A DNA stretch of 64,000 bases, from NCBI RefSeq assembly GCF_002742445.1, contig NZ_NJNQ01000004.1:186001-250000 (forward strand), in the 5' to 3' direction. The position numbers and the translations under genes are program-made. Below, in pieces: positions 1-7,773 of this stretch. This DNA is from Bifidobacterium sp. N4G05 (GTDB taxonomy: Bacteria > Actinomycetota > Actinomycetes > Actinomycetales > Bifidobacteriaceae). The notes beneath the pieces were generated by a model, which had not been told where the DNA came from, ran no database searches, and worked only from the letters and a program-made list of their open reading frames with translations. Each line of letters starts with the position of its first letter. Position 1 is the first letter of the stretch.

Positions 1-945
1 ACAATTCGTTCCGAAGATCCGATCCGCAGCAAGATCGAGGCTCTCGGAACCACGTTGAGTCTGCCGACCGTCCGTAAAGCACTTGGCACTCTTGAGGGAG
101 CACATGCATCGGACAAACGTTTCGGCGCCGACGATGTCATGGACATCCGCGTCTACGAGCCCGGAGACGAGGCGAAACGGATTGATTGGAAGACCAGTGC
201 CCGTGCCGGACGCCCAATGGTGGTGCAGCGGGAACGCCCATGCACCTCGCGGACCTGGCTTCTGCTCGATGTCGGGCAGGAGATGACCGGTACCTGCGTT
301 TCCGGTGAGCAGGCGCACCAAGTCGCAGCCAACGCCTTGTGCATGTTCGCCGCACTCAGCCTGCGCCGAGGGGACGAAGTGTCCATCGTGTTCGGCGACG
401 CAGGCTCGATCACTCGCGTGCCTTTTAATGGCGGACTCGCGCAATTCGAGCATACGTTGGACGATGCATTGCAACGTGATTGGAGCAAGCCCCGCAATAT
501 CGACGCCCTGCTGGAGTATGCCCGCCGCATTCGCGACAGGGATGCGCTGGTCATACTCGCCACCGACGAGCACGCACTCGAGGAACGTCATATGGAATCC
601 ATCCGCAGGATCGCAAGAACCCACCCTATGGTGCTTATCGACGTGGCCACCATCAATCCATTCGACGACACACATGCACGCACGGTGTTCGACGCAGGCA
701 GCGATCGTCGCGTCCCCGCGTTCCTACGCACTGGCAAAACAGCGCAGGAGGTTCGCACGCACCGCGAATATCTGTCCGCATCCGTCCGGCATGAGTTGAA
801 TCGTTGCGGTTCCACCGTGATCCGTGCCGATTCAAGCGAACGCATGTTCCGCGAATTCGCTCGGATGGTATCCGTTTCCCTGGCCCGCTCCACGCGCAAT
901 CAGCTGAAAGCCCCGTCCGCAATCACCCTGGGAGGCAAGGCATGA
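1..945 (+). CDS. DUF58 domain protein (5' end outside window)
   Basis: The reading frame is open from the first base, so the true start is probably upstream; TTG at 55 is the first possible start inside the window. The hallmark DUF58 stretch (YEPGDEAKRIDWKTSARAG) is visible near residues 35-53 counted from that TTG, followed by a vWA-like fold (LLLDVGQEM). DUF58 proteins usually sit between a MoxR AAA ATPase and von Willebrand A membrane proteins and are thought to help assemble or mature envelope complexes. That fits the next genes here, which are coupled by ATGA overlaps. The MoxR partner would be expected just left of the window. Molecular function is not established. Confidence 0.85.
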   Translation, partial: TIRSEDPIRSKIEALGTTLSLPTVRKALGTLEGAHASDKRFGADDVMDIRVYEPGDEAKRIDWKTSARAGRPMVVQRERPCTSRTWLLLDVGQEMTGTCVSGEQAHQVAANALCMFAALSLRRGDEVSIVFGDAGSITRVPFNGGLAQFEHTLDDALQRDWSKPRNIDALLEYARRIRDRDALVILATDEHALEERHMESIRRIARTHPMVLIDVATINPFDDTHARTVFDAGSDRRVPAFLRTGKTAQEVRTHREYLSASVRHELNRCGSTVIRADSSERMFREFARMVSVSLARSTRNQLKAPSAITLGGKA

Positions 946-1466
946 TCATCACCTTGTCCGACAACGGTTTCGACACGATGGATCCGATTCATATCGAAAC
1001 GGGTCTGGGCGTCGTCATCGCAGTGTGCCTCGCCATTGCCGCGGCACTCGTCATTCTCGTGGTGTGGCTGTCGCGTCCGAACCGCAAGCCCACGAAAAAA
1101 GCCAATCATGGACGTCATGATGCGGCCACGGGCACGTCGGTATGGCACGAACGCATCGATGATGTGGTTACCCGTCACGCCAAGGGCGATCTTACGAGGG
1201 AGAACGCGTTCGCTCTGCTTGCAGCCATCGCAAGGGATTTCGCATCCGCAGCCACCGGCAGCGATGTGCGCAGCCAAACGCTCACCGACATTGAAGCGAC
1301 TCCACGCACGACAGGCAATCAGCATGGTCTCACCTTGCTCAGGCAGACCATCGAAGCGTTGTATCCTCCGGAATTCGCTGACGCCGAACGCAATCACACC
1401 GCCAGGGAGGCCACCGTCGAACAAGCTGGAGAGTGGGTTGCCAATCTTGTGGAAAGGTGGCGATGA
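942..1466 (+). CDS. Small membrane protein of the DUF58-vWA operon
   Basis: The ATG at 942 overlaps the TGA of the DUF58 gene (ATGA), which fixes the start; the protein is 174 residues. A single strong membrane segment lies at about residues 20-44 (GVVIAVCLAIAAALVILVVW), followed by a basic stretch and a mostly helical soluble part. By position it corresponds to the poorly conserved protein often found between DUF58 and vWA genes in Bat-type operons, which may act as a scaffold. I do not recognise a family from the sequence, so the role is inferred only from context and translational coupling. Confidence 0.75.
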   Translation: MIITLSDNGFDTMDPIHIETGLGVVIAVCLAIAAALVILVVWLSRPNRKPTKKANHGRHDAATGTSVWHERIDDVVTRHAKGDLTRENAFALLAAIARDFASAATGSDVRSQTLTDIEATPRTTGNQHGLTLLRQTIEALYPPEFADAERNHTAREATVEQAGEWVANLVERWR

Positions 1467-2534
1467 ATGAAATTGTCATGGCACTGGCCGTGGGCCGGTT
1501 TCGCAGGACTGATCGTGGCATTGGCCGTCGTCGCCGTCATGGTGCTGGTCGACGCAAAACGCAAACATGCCGATACTGGAGCCGCACGAACGTTCAGCTT
1601 GGATGACGATCTCAACACCGAAACCGCGTCGAAGCTGTTCCGGCAGTGGCGCACGCTGTCACGCATGGCCGCTGTTCTGCTGGTGGTCGCGTTGGCACTG
1701 ACGATAGCGCTGGTGGCACGCCCCAGCACCGTGGACGAAGGAGAGGAACGCGCAAGCAGCCGCGATATCGTGCTGTGCTTGGACGTGTCTGGATCGACGT
1801 TGCCTTACGACCGAGAAGTGATCGACACCTACCGCAGATTGGTTGATAGCTTCAAGGGCGAACGCATCGGATTGAGTATTTTCAATTCCACGTCACGTAC
1901 CGTGTTTCCGCTGACCGACGATTATGAGCTGGTATCCGAGCAGCTCGACAAGGCCAGCACGATACTGAAGGGCGTTGAATCGCAAGATGATATCGACAAG
2001 ATGAAAGACAGCGACTATCAGGCGATTTCCAACTGGCTGGAGGGCACTCAGAATCGCAAGGACGCCACTTCCCTGATCGGCGACGGCGTAGTGAGCTGTG
2101 CGGCCATGCTGCCCGGCTTCGCCTACGGCAGCGCCAATGCGGACACCTCGTCCCGCCAACGTGCCGCTTCCATTGTGCTCGCCACCGATAATGTCGTTTC
2201 AGGAGATCCGACATACACGCTTCAGGAAGCACTCGACCTGACCAAACAGGCGGAAATCACGGTTGACGGGCTTTTCTCCGGACCACAGCAAAGCGAATCG
2301 GAGCAGACCACCAATCAGTTCAAATCCGAAATCGAATCACATGACGGTGTGTTTCTCACGCAATCGAACGGCGCTTCCGTTGCCGAACTGGTCAAACAAA
2401 TCGAATCACGTCGCAGCCAGGAAAGCGCGTCAAACAGCAAGGCCGCCATGTCGGACGCGCCTGGATGGTGGACATTGGCGCTGGCTGTGGTAATGGTGTT
2501 CTGGCTGATATTGGCTTGGAGGTTGAAGCGATGA
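1467..2534 (+). CDS. vWA domain membrane protein (BatA-like)
   Basis: 355 residues. Two N-terminal membrane segments (about 11-30 and 68-85), then a von Willebrand A domain whose MIDAS metal site is DVSGS at 106-110, and a C-terminal membrane segment at about 335-352. This is the layout of BatA-type proteins, which hold an extracytoplasmic or cytoplasmic vWA domain at the membrane. A purine-rich ribosome site (GGAAAGG, 1451-1457) precedes the ATG directly after the previous stop. It is part of a four- to five-gene operon and is followed by a second, related vWA protein. Substrate or partner is unknown. Confidence 0.85.
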   Translation: MKLSWHWPWAGFAGLIVALAVVAVMVLVDAKRKHADTGAARTFSLDDDLNTETASKLFRQWRTLSRMAAVLLVVALALTIALVARPSTVDEGEERASSRDIVLCLDVSGSTLPYDREVIDTYRRLVDSFKGERIGLSIFNSTSRTVFPLTDDYELVSEQLDKASTILKGVESQDDIDKMKDSDYQAISNWLEGTQNRKDATSLIGDGVVSCAAMLPGFAYGSANADTSSRQRAASIVLATDNVVSGDPTYTLQEALDLTKQAEITVDGLFSGPQQSESEQTTNQFKSEIESHDGVFLTQSNGASVAELVKQIESRRSQESASNSKAAMSDAPGWWTLALAVVMVFWLILAWRLKR

Positions 2535-3550
2535 ATCATCTAACGCTCTCCCCCGCTTTGGGTTGGCCCGTCGGCTCGGCGATCGCCGTGGTCATGCTGG
2601 CTTGCGCAGTCGCGCAGATCGTGCTGCATATCCGCAGACAGGAGCAAAGCGACGAAACCGTCTGGGCTTGTGTAAGACGTTCACTTGCCTGCATGCTCGT
2701 GGCCGTTATGGCATTGACTCCAAGCATCGTCTCACCCACGAATAGCCGCGCGATCAACGCCACCGATGTGGTGGTGGCGGTCGACGTGACCGGTTCCATG
2801 GCGGTCAAAGACGCGCAATACGGTTCCGACGAGCAACTCAGCCGTTTGGATGTTTCCAAGCAGGCCGTGAAGGACATCACCGCCATGTACCCGAATTCCA
2901 GTTTCGCGGCATTGCGATTTGGAGCTTCGGGGACATTGGATGTTCCATTGACACCCGATTCGAAAGCGATCGACAATTGGGCGGATACGCTCGCACCGGA
3001 ATCGACTTCCGTTTCGGCCGGTTCGACTTTGGATGTGCCGATTGACCAGTTGCTGTTGACATGCAAGTCGATTCATGAGCAGCATCCGGATGATGCTATT
3101 GTGCTGTACCTGATTTCGGACGGCGAACAGACATCTTCGAAAACACGTCGTACGTTCTCATCATTACGCCGTTACCTTTCCGACGCGTTCACCATTGCCG
3201 TCGGCAGCGAACAAGGGGGTAACATCCCCATGACCGGCGATGGTGTGAACGAAGGCGACGGACAGTGGGTCACCGATCCGGAAACCGGTGAACCCGGCGT
3301 ATCACGCATGAACGCCGACGAGATGAACACCATCGCCGACGAACTCAGCGGAACCGCCATCCAACTCAACGCGACAACAACCATGAACGGCGGAGCCTCC
3401 AAAGAGGCTTCCGGCCAATGGCGTGTCACGCAAACCACCAAACAACGCACGAGAACCGTCGCCGTGGTCTGGCCGTTCGCCATTGCCGTGGAGCTGCTGC
3501 TGGCGTTCGAAGCCGGAGCATGGATCACGCAATCCAGGAGGCTGCTGTGA
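2531..3550 (+). CDS. vWA domain membrane protein (BatB-like)
   Basis: The ATG at 2531 overlaps the preceding TGA, giving a 339-residue protein; longer in-frame starts run into the upstream gene. Membrane segments lie at about 14-34 and 52-68 and near the C-terminus (VVWPFAIAVELLLAFEAG). The vWA MIDAS is DVTGSM at 85-90. The central part carries the alternating hydrophobic and glycine pattern of the Rossmann-like vWA fold. Together with the preceding vWA gene it forms the usual tandem pair of Bat operons. Function inferred from family and neighbours only. Confidence 0.85.
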   Translation: MNHLTLSPALGWPVGSAIAVVMLACAVAQIVLHIRRQEQSDETVWACVRRSLACMLVAVMALTPSIVSPTNSRAINATDVVVAVDVTGSMAVKDAQYGSDEQLSRLDVSKQAVKDITAMYPNSSFAALRFGASGTLDVPLTPDSKAIDNWADTLAPESTSVSAGSTLDVPIDQLLLTCKSIHEQHPDDAIVLYLISDGEQTSSKTRRTFSSLRRYLSDAFTIAVGSEQGGNIPMTGDGVNEGDGQWVTDPETGEPGVSRMNADEMNTIADELSGTAIQLNATTTMNGGASKEASGQWRVTQTTKQRTRTVAVVWPFAIAVELLLAFEAGAWITQSRRLL

Positions 3551-4113
3551 ACATGACCGTCAAAGCACGCGCATCCTTGCCTGTTCGCATCATCATCGCC
3601 GTCATCGCGGCCATTTCAATCGCCGTGAGCGCGCTTGCCATAGTGAATCTCGCTTCCGTAAGCAACTACAATCAAGCCACAAACAGCTTGAACGCGAATA
3701 TCAAGGCCAGCCAGCAGCAGGACGCCGATTTCGACAAATTGCAGACCCAACAGCAGCAGACCGACGCCCAATTCCGTGAAGCCGGAGCGGCAGGCGTGTT
3801 GTTGTTGCCGAACGTGCGTTCATCCATCGAACATAACGCCGCCATCTCGGCAAAACTGACCGAATCCATACGCAAGAAGATCCATTCAATGCAGGATTCA
3901 GGAAAATCCGATACCGACACCGCCATCGAAGGCGGGCAGTCCGTCACCGACGGCAATCAAGGCAACGGAAGCACATTGACCGACGAGCAGCGTCAGAAAG
4001 TCGAGGAGCTTCTGGCGCAGAACGCGCAATCCACCCAATCCGATTCCAATGATTCCGGTTCTGCCGCCAAACAGGATTCCGACGGAACGTCCTCACCTGC
4101 AAAACCTTGGTAA
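3547..4113 (+). CDS. Single-pass membrane protein with Gln/Ser-rich tail
   Basis: AGGAG at 3536-3540 lies 6 bases before GTG 3547, which also overlaps the previous TGA, so I prefer that start over ATG 3553. The 188-residue protein has one N-terminal membrane anchor (residues 14-36, rich in I, A and V) followed by a Q-rich helical region and a low-complexity Ser/Asp/Asn tail. The tail composition suggests an exposed, flexible extracytoplasmic part. It ends the DUF58-vWA operon and is followed by a terminator hairpin. It resembles small proteins found in this operon in other bifidobacteria (uncharacterised families); no catalytic motif is seen. Confidence 0.75.
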   Translation: MNMTVKARASLPVRIIIAVIAAISIAVSALAIVNLASVSNYNQATNSLNANIKASQQQDADFDKLQTQQQQTDAQFREAGAAGVLLLPNVRSSIEHNAAISAKLTESIRKKIHSMQDSGKSDTDTAIEGGQSVTDGNQGNGSTLTDEQRQKVEELLAQNAQSTQSDSNDSGSAAKQDSDGTSSPAKPW

Positions 4114-4133
4114 AGGGGGTCTCTTTCAAAGAG

Positions 4134-4142
4134 TTATCCACA
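4134..4142 (+). promoter_or_regulatory. Perfect DnaA-box match
   Basis: TTATCCACA matches the consensus DnaA 9-mer exactly. It lies alone in the gap after the vWA operon. No cluster of further boxes, AT-rich unwinding region or dnaA/dnaN gene is near, so this is not an origin. It may titrate DnaA, or be a chance match. Confidence 0.4.
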
Positions 4143-4147
4143 GGCAT

Positions 4148-4202
4148 GCCGACGTGCTCTCGTTGATTTTCCAACGACGACACGCCGGCAACTTGTTTTT
4201 TT
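4148..4202 (+). terminator. Imperfect hairpin with T-tract after the vWA operon
   Basis: Arms GCCG-CGTG-TCGTTG (4148-4166) and CAACGA-CACG-CGGC (4172-4189) pair with small internal bulges around the loop ATTTTC. A run of seven T follows at 4195-4201. Reads as an intrinsic terminator for the upstream operon. Confidence 0.6.
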
Positions 4203-4270
4203 GACCATCCTCCGACCACAGGCCTCGCCCTCCACACCACGACAGCCGACCGACGTGTTCCAATACAGCT

Positions 4271-4594
4271 ATGAACACTTCAATCGCATACCCGTTCGTC
4301 CCCTCACTGGGCTACGACCCCATCAACGCCCTGACCTCGATGCCAGGCATGCCCTGCCATTGCCGTACCGGCATACACGCCACCCAAACGCTGATCAACG
4401 CCAAACTCACTTCCGCATCACAGCGCCTCGACGATCTCGACGCCGCGCTCGCATCCAGTTCACTACCCAATTGGGCGGGAATCGCCGCCGAATCATATCG
4501 CGCGCGGCTCGATGAGTTACGCAAGCAATCCTTGGCGCTGCGAGACGCGCTCAACGACACCTCACGCATCCTATGGTCGGTAGGTGCGGTATGA
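4271..4594 (+). CDS. WXG100-like small helical protein
   Basis: 107 residues with a W-A-G motif at 68-70 in the middle of two predicted helices (TQTLINAKLTSASQRLDDLD and AAESYRARLDELRKQSLAL). This is the helix-turn-helix layout of WXG100/ESAT-6-like proteins, which pair with or are cargo of type VII secretion. It has a longer N-terminal lead than classic members. It is coupled by ATGA overlap to a lipase-like hydrolase. In other actinobacteria, similar W-x-G proteins precede large effector-like genes. No EccC ATPase is seen nearby, so secretion is only an inference. Confidence 0.65.
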   Translation: MNTSIAYPFVPSLGYDPINALTSMPGMPCHCRTGIHATQTLINAKLTSASQRLDDLDAALASSSLPNWAGIAAESYRARLDELRKQSLALRDALNDTSRILWSVGAV

Positions 4595-6072
4595 GCTGGC
4601 AAGTGACCGCCAGAGTCAGCGGCGGATGCAAATATTCCACAGAGGAAACCGAAGCCTATCTGCGTGCCGCGAAAGCGCTCAGCCATGCGGCCGATGAGCT
4701 GAACCGCGCCCATGACTCGTTCCGGGCATTGAGGCTTCAGCTTTCCACCTATCCCTATGCGTCATCGGCCGTCGTCCTGCTATCCGGATCAAACTCCTAC
4801 TGCAATGCCGCAGATCATATCGAATTGCCATACGATCAACTCATAGAACGTTGCGACGGCCACGCGAGCGCACTGGGAGCGATGGCGGCACGATTGTCTG
4901 AATTATCGGCATTGATCATTCGTGCGCAATCCCTGTATTCCCATGTCGATGACGCCGGCAGAAGGGCCTTGAACGAACTTCTGCAATTGACGATCACAGC
5001 ATTCCCGAAGGAGTCGATACTTATCGGCACGGCCATGTCCGCCTTGGGATACGTGATGGGTTCCATCAACGAAGGCAAATCCAACCCCATCTACCTGTTG
5101 GATTCGTTGGATTGGGCGCAGGAAGGCATTATGGGCGCGGCCGGCGCCGCGCTCAGCAGATACGGCAAGGTCAAAGGCCTGCTGCATACCGACGAAGTCA
5201 ACCATGCGGCCGGCACCATTTCCAACGCAACGTCGCGTGGCTACAACCTGATTCAGGGCAACAACCTCACCGTCACCCGAGTCCGGCCGAAAACCGAAGT
5301 GGTTCGAGAATCGCATAGCGTGAGCGAAGCGATGGAAGATCTTCGGCGTCTCGGCGAGGAACGTCTCGGCAAAGCCGATCTCGACAGCGGGCTTGAGTAC
5401 GGTACCATCGCCATCTCCAAATACCGCAGAACCGATGGCACCAACTCATGGCTCGTCACCATTCCCGGCACCGACGGCCAGCCGGACTCCCCGTTCGGAT
5501 GGCCGCAGAACGTTGAGCTTATGAGCTCCCACAGCAAGCAGCGTATGGAGGCGGACAGCGCACGCATGGTCCAGGAGGCCCTGAAGCAGGCCGGCATCAA
5601 ATCCGATGAGCCGGTCGCACTGATCGGGCATTCGCAGGGCGGCATCGTCGCCGCCACCATCGCATCGGATCTGAAGGACGATTATGACATCAAACATGTG
5701 GTCACCGCCGGATCGCCCGTCGCCAACCATCCGATTCCAGACAAAACGTGGGTGACCAGCGTGGAAATGGACGACGAGCTTGTGGCAGCCCTCGACGGCG
5801 CGGCCAACCCCAATTCCGAACATTGGCTGACCGTACGCGGCACCGCAAGCAAGTCCGACAACAATCCGGAATCAACGTTCGCGGGAACTCCCGTCACAGA
5901 TGCTCCCGACAACAAGGAGATCACGCATTGGCTGAAATATCATCAAGCCGCATACCAGAACGCAACCGATATGGGATCATCCGCCGTGAAAACCCACGAA
6001 CGACATTTCGATGAGATTCTCGACGGCGACCTGCAGGAGGTCATGTATTTCGAAGGACGCATGAGCAAATGA
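4591..6072 (+). CDS. Alpha/beta hydrolase (lipase-like), possible effector
   Basis: 493 residues from the ATG that overlaps the previous TGA. The N-terminal 230 residues are helical with a hydrophobic, Gly/Ala-rich part (about 140-190). The C-terminal half is an alpha/beta hydrolase with nucleophile elbow GHSQGG (Ser348), a downstream acidic segment (EMDDELVAALDG) and a histidine-containing stretch (THWLKYHQAAY) that could complete a Ser-Asp-His triad. The LDGAANP segment recalls actinobacterial hydrolases that follow WXG100-like genes. There is no signal peptide. Substrate unknown; a phospholipase or ester hydrolase is plausible. Coupling to the WXG100-like gene suggests the two proteins act together. 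Confidence 0.75.
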   Translation: MSWQVTARVSGGCKYSTEETEAYLRAAKALSHAADELNRAHDSFRALRLQLSTYPYASSAVVLLSGSNSYCNAADHIELPYDQLIERCDGHASALGAMAARLSELSALIIRAQSLYSHVDDAGRRALNELLQLTITAFPKESILIGTAMSALGYVMGSINEGKSNPIYLLDSLDWAQEGIMGAAGAALSRYGKVKGLLHTDEVNHAAGTISNATSRGYNLIQGNNLTVTRVRPKTEVVRESHSVSEAMEDLRRLGEERLGKADLDSGLEYGTIAISKYRRTDGTNSWLVTIPGTDGQPDSPFGWPQNVELMSSHSKQRMEADSARMVQEALKQAGIKSDEPVALIGHSQGGIVAATIASDLKDDYDIKHVVTAGSPVANHPIPDKTWVTSVEMDDELVAALDGAANPNSEHWLTVRGTASKSDNNPESTFAGTPVTDAPDNKEITHWLKYHQAAYQNATDMGSSAVKTHERHFDEILDGDLQEVMYFEGRMSK

Positions 6073-6185
6073 AAGCACACAGCGGTCAGCCGCAGCCGAG
6101 CGGAACCGATAACGCAGGATAGGCGTCATCCACCGAACGGACAGATATCCGAATCTCGTTTACGGCTGAACGTATGCTGTTATCT

Positions 6186-7628
6186 ATGAAGCTTACTGAT
6201 ATTTCCCCTGCAATCGCATTGACCCCTCTTGACGGCCGCTACCATGGGCAGACCGCTCCGCTTGTCGAATATTTGAGCGAACCGGCATTGAACCGCGAGC
6301 GCATGCGTGTGGAAGTCGAATGGATGATTTTGCTTGCCAACGGTTTTGAAGGCAACGGAAACCAGACCATCGTTCCGGGCGTCAAGCCGCTTACCGATGA
6401 GGAGCAGGCGTTCCTGCGCTCCATTCCTGAGGATTTCGGCGCTGAAGGCATCGCTCAGCATGCTGCTCATGAGGCCAAAACCCATCATGACGTGAAGGCC
6501 GTGGAATATTACATCGACGATCAGCTTGACAAGGCCGCCGACGTGCTCGGCCATGAAACCCAGCTGACCGGGCTCAAGACCCTGGTGCATTTCGCCTGCA
6601 CATCCGAAGACATCAACAACCTGTCCATTGCCCGCTGCGTGAAGAACGGCATCGAGAACGTGTGGCTGCCGGGTGCGCAGGCCATCCTCGACCATCTGGC
6701 TCAGAAGGCCGAAGAATACCGCGACAAGGCCATGCTGTCGCTGACCCATGGCCAGCCGGCTACCCCGACCACGCTGGGCAAGGAGCTTGCGGTGTACGTG
6801 TACCGTCTGAACCGCCAGCTGAACAAGGTCAAGGCTCAGGAATATCTCGGCAAGATCAATGGCGCTACCGGCACGTTCGGCGCGCATTTGGCCGCATGCC
6901 CGGACGTGGATTGGGTTGCCGTCTCCCGTGAGTTCGTCACCAACCGCATGGGTCTGACTTGGAATCCGTTGACCACGCAGATCGAATCGCACGACTGGCA
7001 GGCCGAGCTGTACGGTACCATCAGCCATACGAACCGCATTCTGCACAACCTGTGTGTGGATGTATGGATGTACATCTCCCGTGGTGTGTTCGCCCAGGTT
7101 CCCGTCAAGGGCGCCACCGGATCCTCTACCATGCCGCACAAGGTCAATCCGATCCGTTTCGAAAACGCTGAGGCGAATCTGGAGATCTCCTGCTCGCTGC
7201 TTGACACCTTGTCCGCAACGCTCGTCGAGTCCCGCTGGCAGCGCGATCTGACCGATTCCACCACACAGCGCAATATCGGTTCCGCACTGGGCTATTCCGT
7301 GCTGGCACTCAACAATCTGATGGGCGGCCTGAATTCCATTCATCCGAACGACATCGCCATCGAAGCCGAGCTGGATTCCAACTGGGAGGTGCTTGGCGAG
7401 CCGATTCAGACCGCCATGCGCGCCTGCGAACTGGCAGGTCTGCCAGGCATGGACAAGCCGTACGAGAAGGTCAAGGAACTCATGCGCGGCCATGAAATCT
7501 CCAAGGACGCCGTCGAACAGTTCATCGACCAGCAGGCGTTCGATGATGCCACAGCGGCTCGCTTGAAGGCACTGACTCCGGCAACATATACCGGTGTCGC
7601 CGGCAAGCTGGTGGATTTCGACCGCTGA
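6186..7628 (+). CDS. purB: Adenylosuccinate lyase
   Basis: PurB cleaves SAICAR to AICAR and fumarate, and adenylosuccinate to AMP and fumarate. The protein matches the long E. coli-type branch: an ALTPLDGRY start, TNHDVKAVEY-like segment (HHDVKAVEYYI), TSEDINNLS, and the fumarase/aspartase-superfamily signature SSTMPHKVNPIRFENAE carrying the flexible catalytic loop. I take ATG 6186 (480 residues); ATG 6174 would add four residues. No Shine-Dalgarno is visible before either. A TATGCT hexamer at 6173-6178 ends 7 bases before 6186, so a leaderless message is possible. Followed by a 12-bp hairpin. It is separated from the main purine cluster by 36 kb. Confidence 0.97.
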   Translation: MKLTDISPAIALTPLDGRYHGQTAPLVEYLSEPALNRERMRVEVEWMILLANGFEGNGNQTIVPGVKPLTDEEQAFLRSIPEDFGAEGIAQHAAHEAKTHHDVKAVEYYIDDQLDKAADVLGHETQLTGLKTLVHFACTSEDINNLSIARCVKNGIENVWLPGAQAILDHLAQKAEEYRDKAMLSLTHGQPATPTTLGKELAVYVYRLNRQLNKVKAQEYLGKINGATGTFGAHLAACPDVDWVAVSREFVTNRMGLTWNPLTTQIESHDWQAELYGTISHTNRILHNLCVDVWMYISRGVFAQVPVKGATGSSTMPHKVNPIRFENAEANLEISCSLLDTLSATLVESRWQRDLTDSTTQRNIGSALGYSVLALNNLMGGLNSIHPNDIAIEAELDSNWEVLGEPIQTAMRACELAGLPGMDKPYEKVKELMRGHEISKDAVEQFIDQQAFDDATAARLKALTPATYTGVAGKLVDFDR

Positions 7629-7664
7629 ATCACGACTGTCGAATAAACACTAAAAACCATGCAT

Positions 7665-7701
7665 CTTGAGGGTGGCCACGTATTTCGTAGCCACCCTCAA
7701 G
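7665..7701 (+). terminator. 12-bp hairpin after purB
   Basis: CTTGAGGGTGGC (7665-7676) pairs perfectly with GCCACCCTCAAG (7690-7701). There is no clean T-tract after it, so termination strength is uncertain. Because the hairpin spans 7666, a translation start there for the next gene is unlikely. Confidence 0.6.
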
Positions 7702-7773
7702 GCGTATTATCGAATGCAGTGGGGCAATATGACCCACCTGAAGCCAATCTCATACGTATGGAGCAAGTCAACA

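Noticed and set aside
1-945. Truncated DUF58 gene as a pseudogene
   Set aside because: The missing 5' end coincides with the window edge and the frame is open, so it is cut by the window rather than decayed.
4114-4270. A replication origin around the DnaA box
   Set aside because: One box only, no AT-rich unwinding region, no dnaA, dnaN or parAB nearby.
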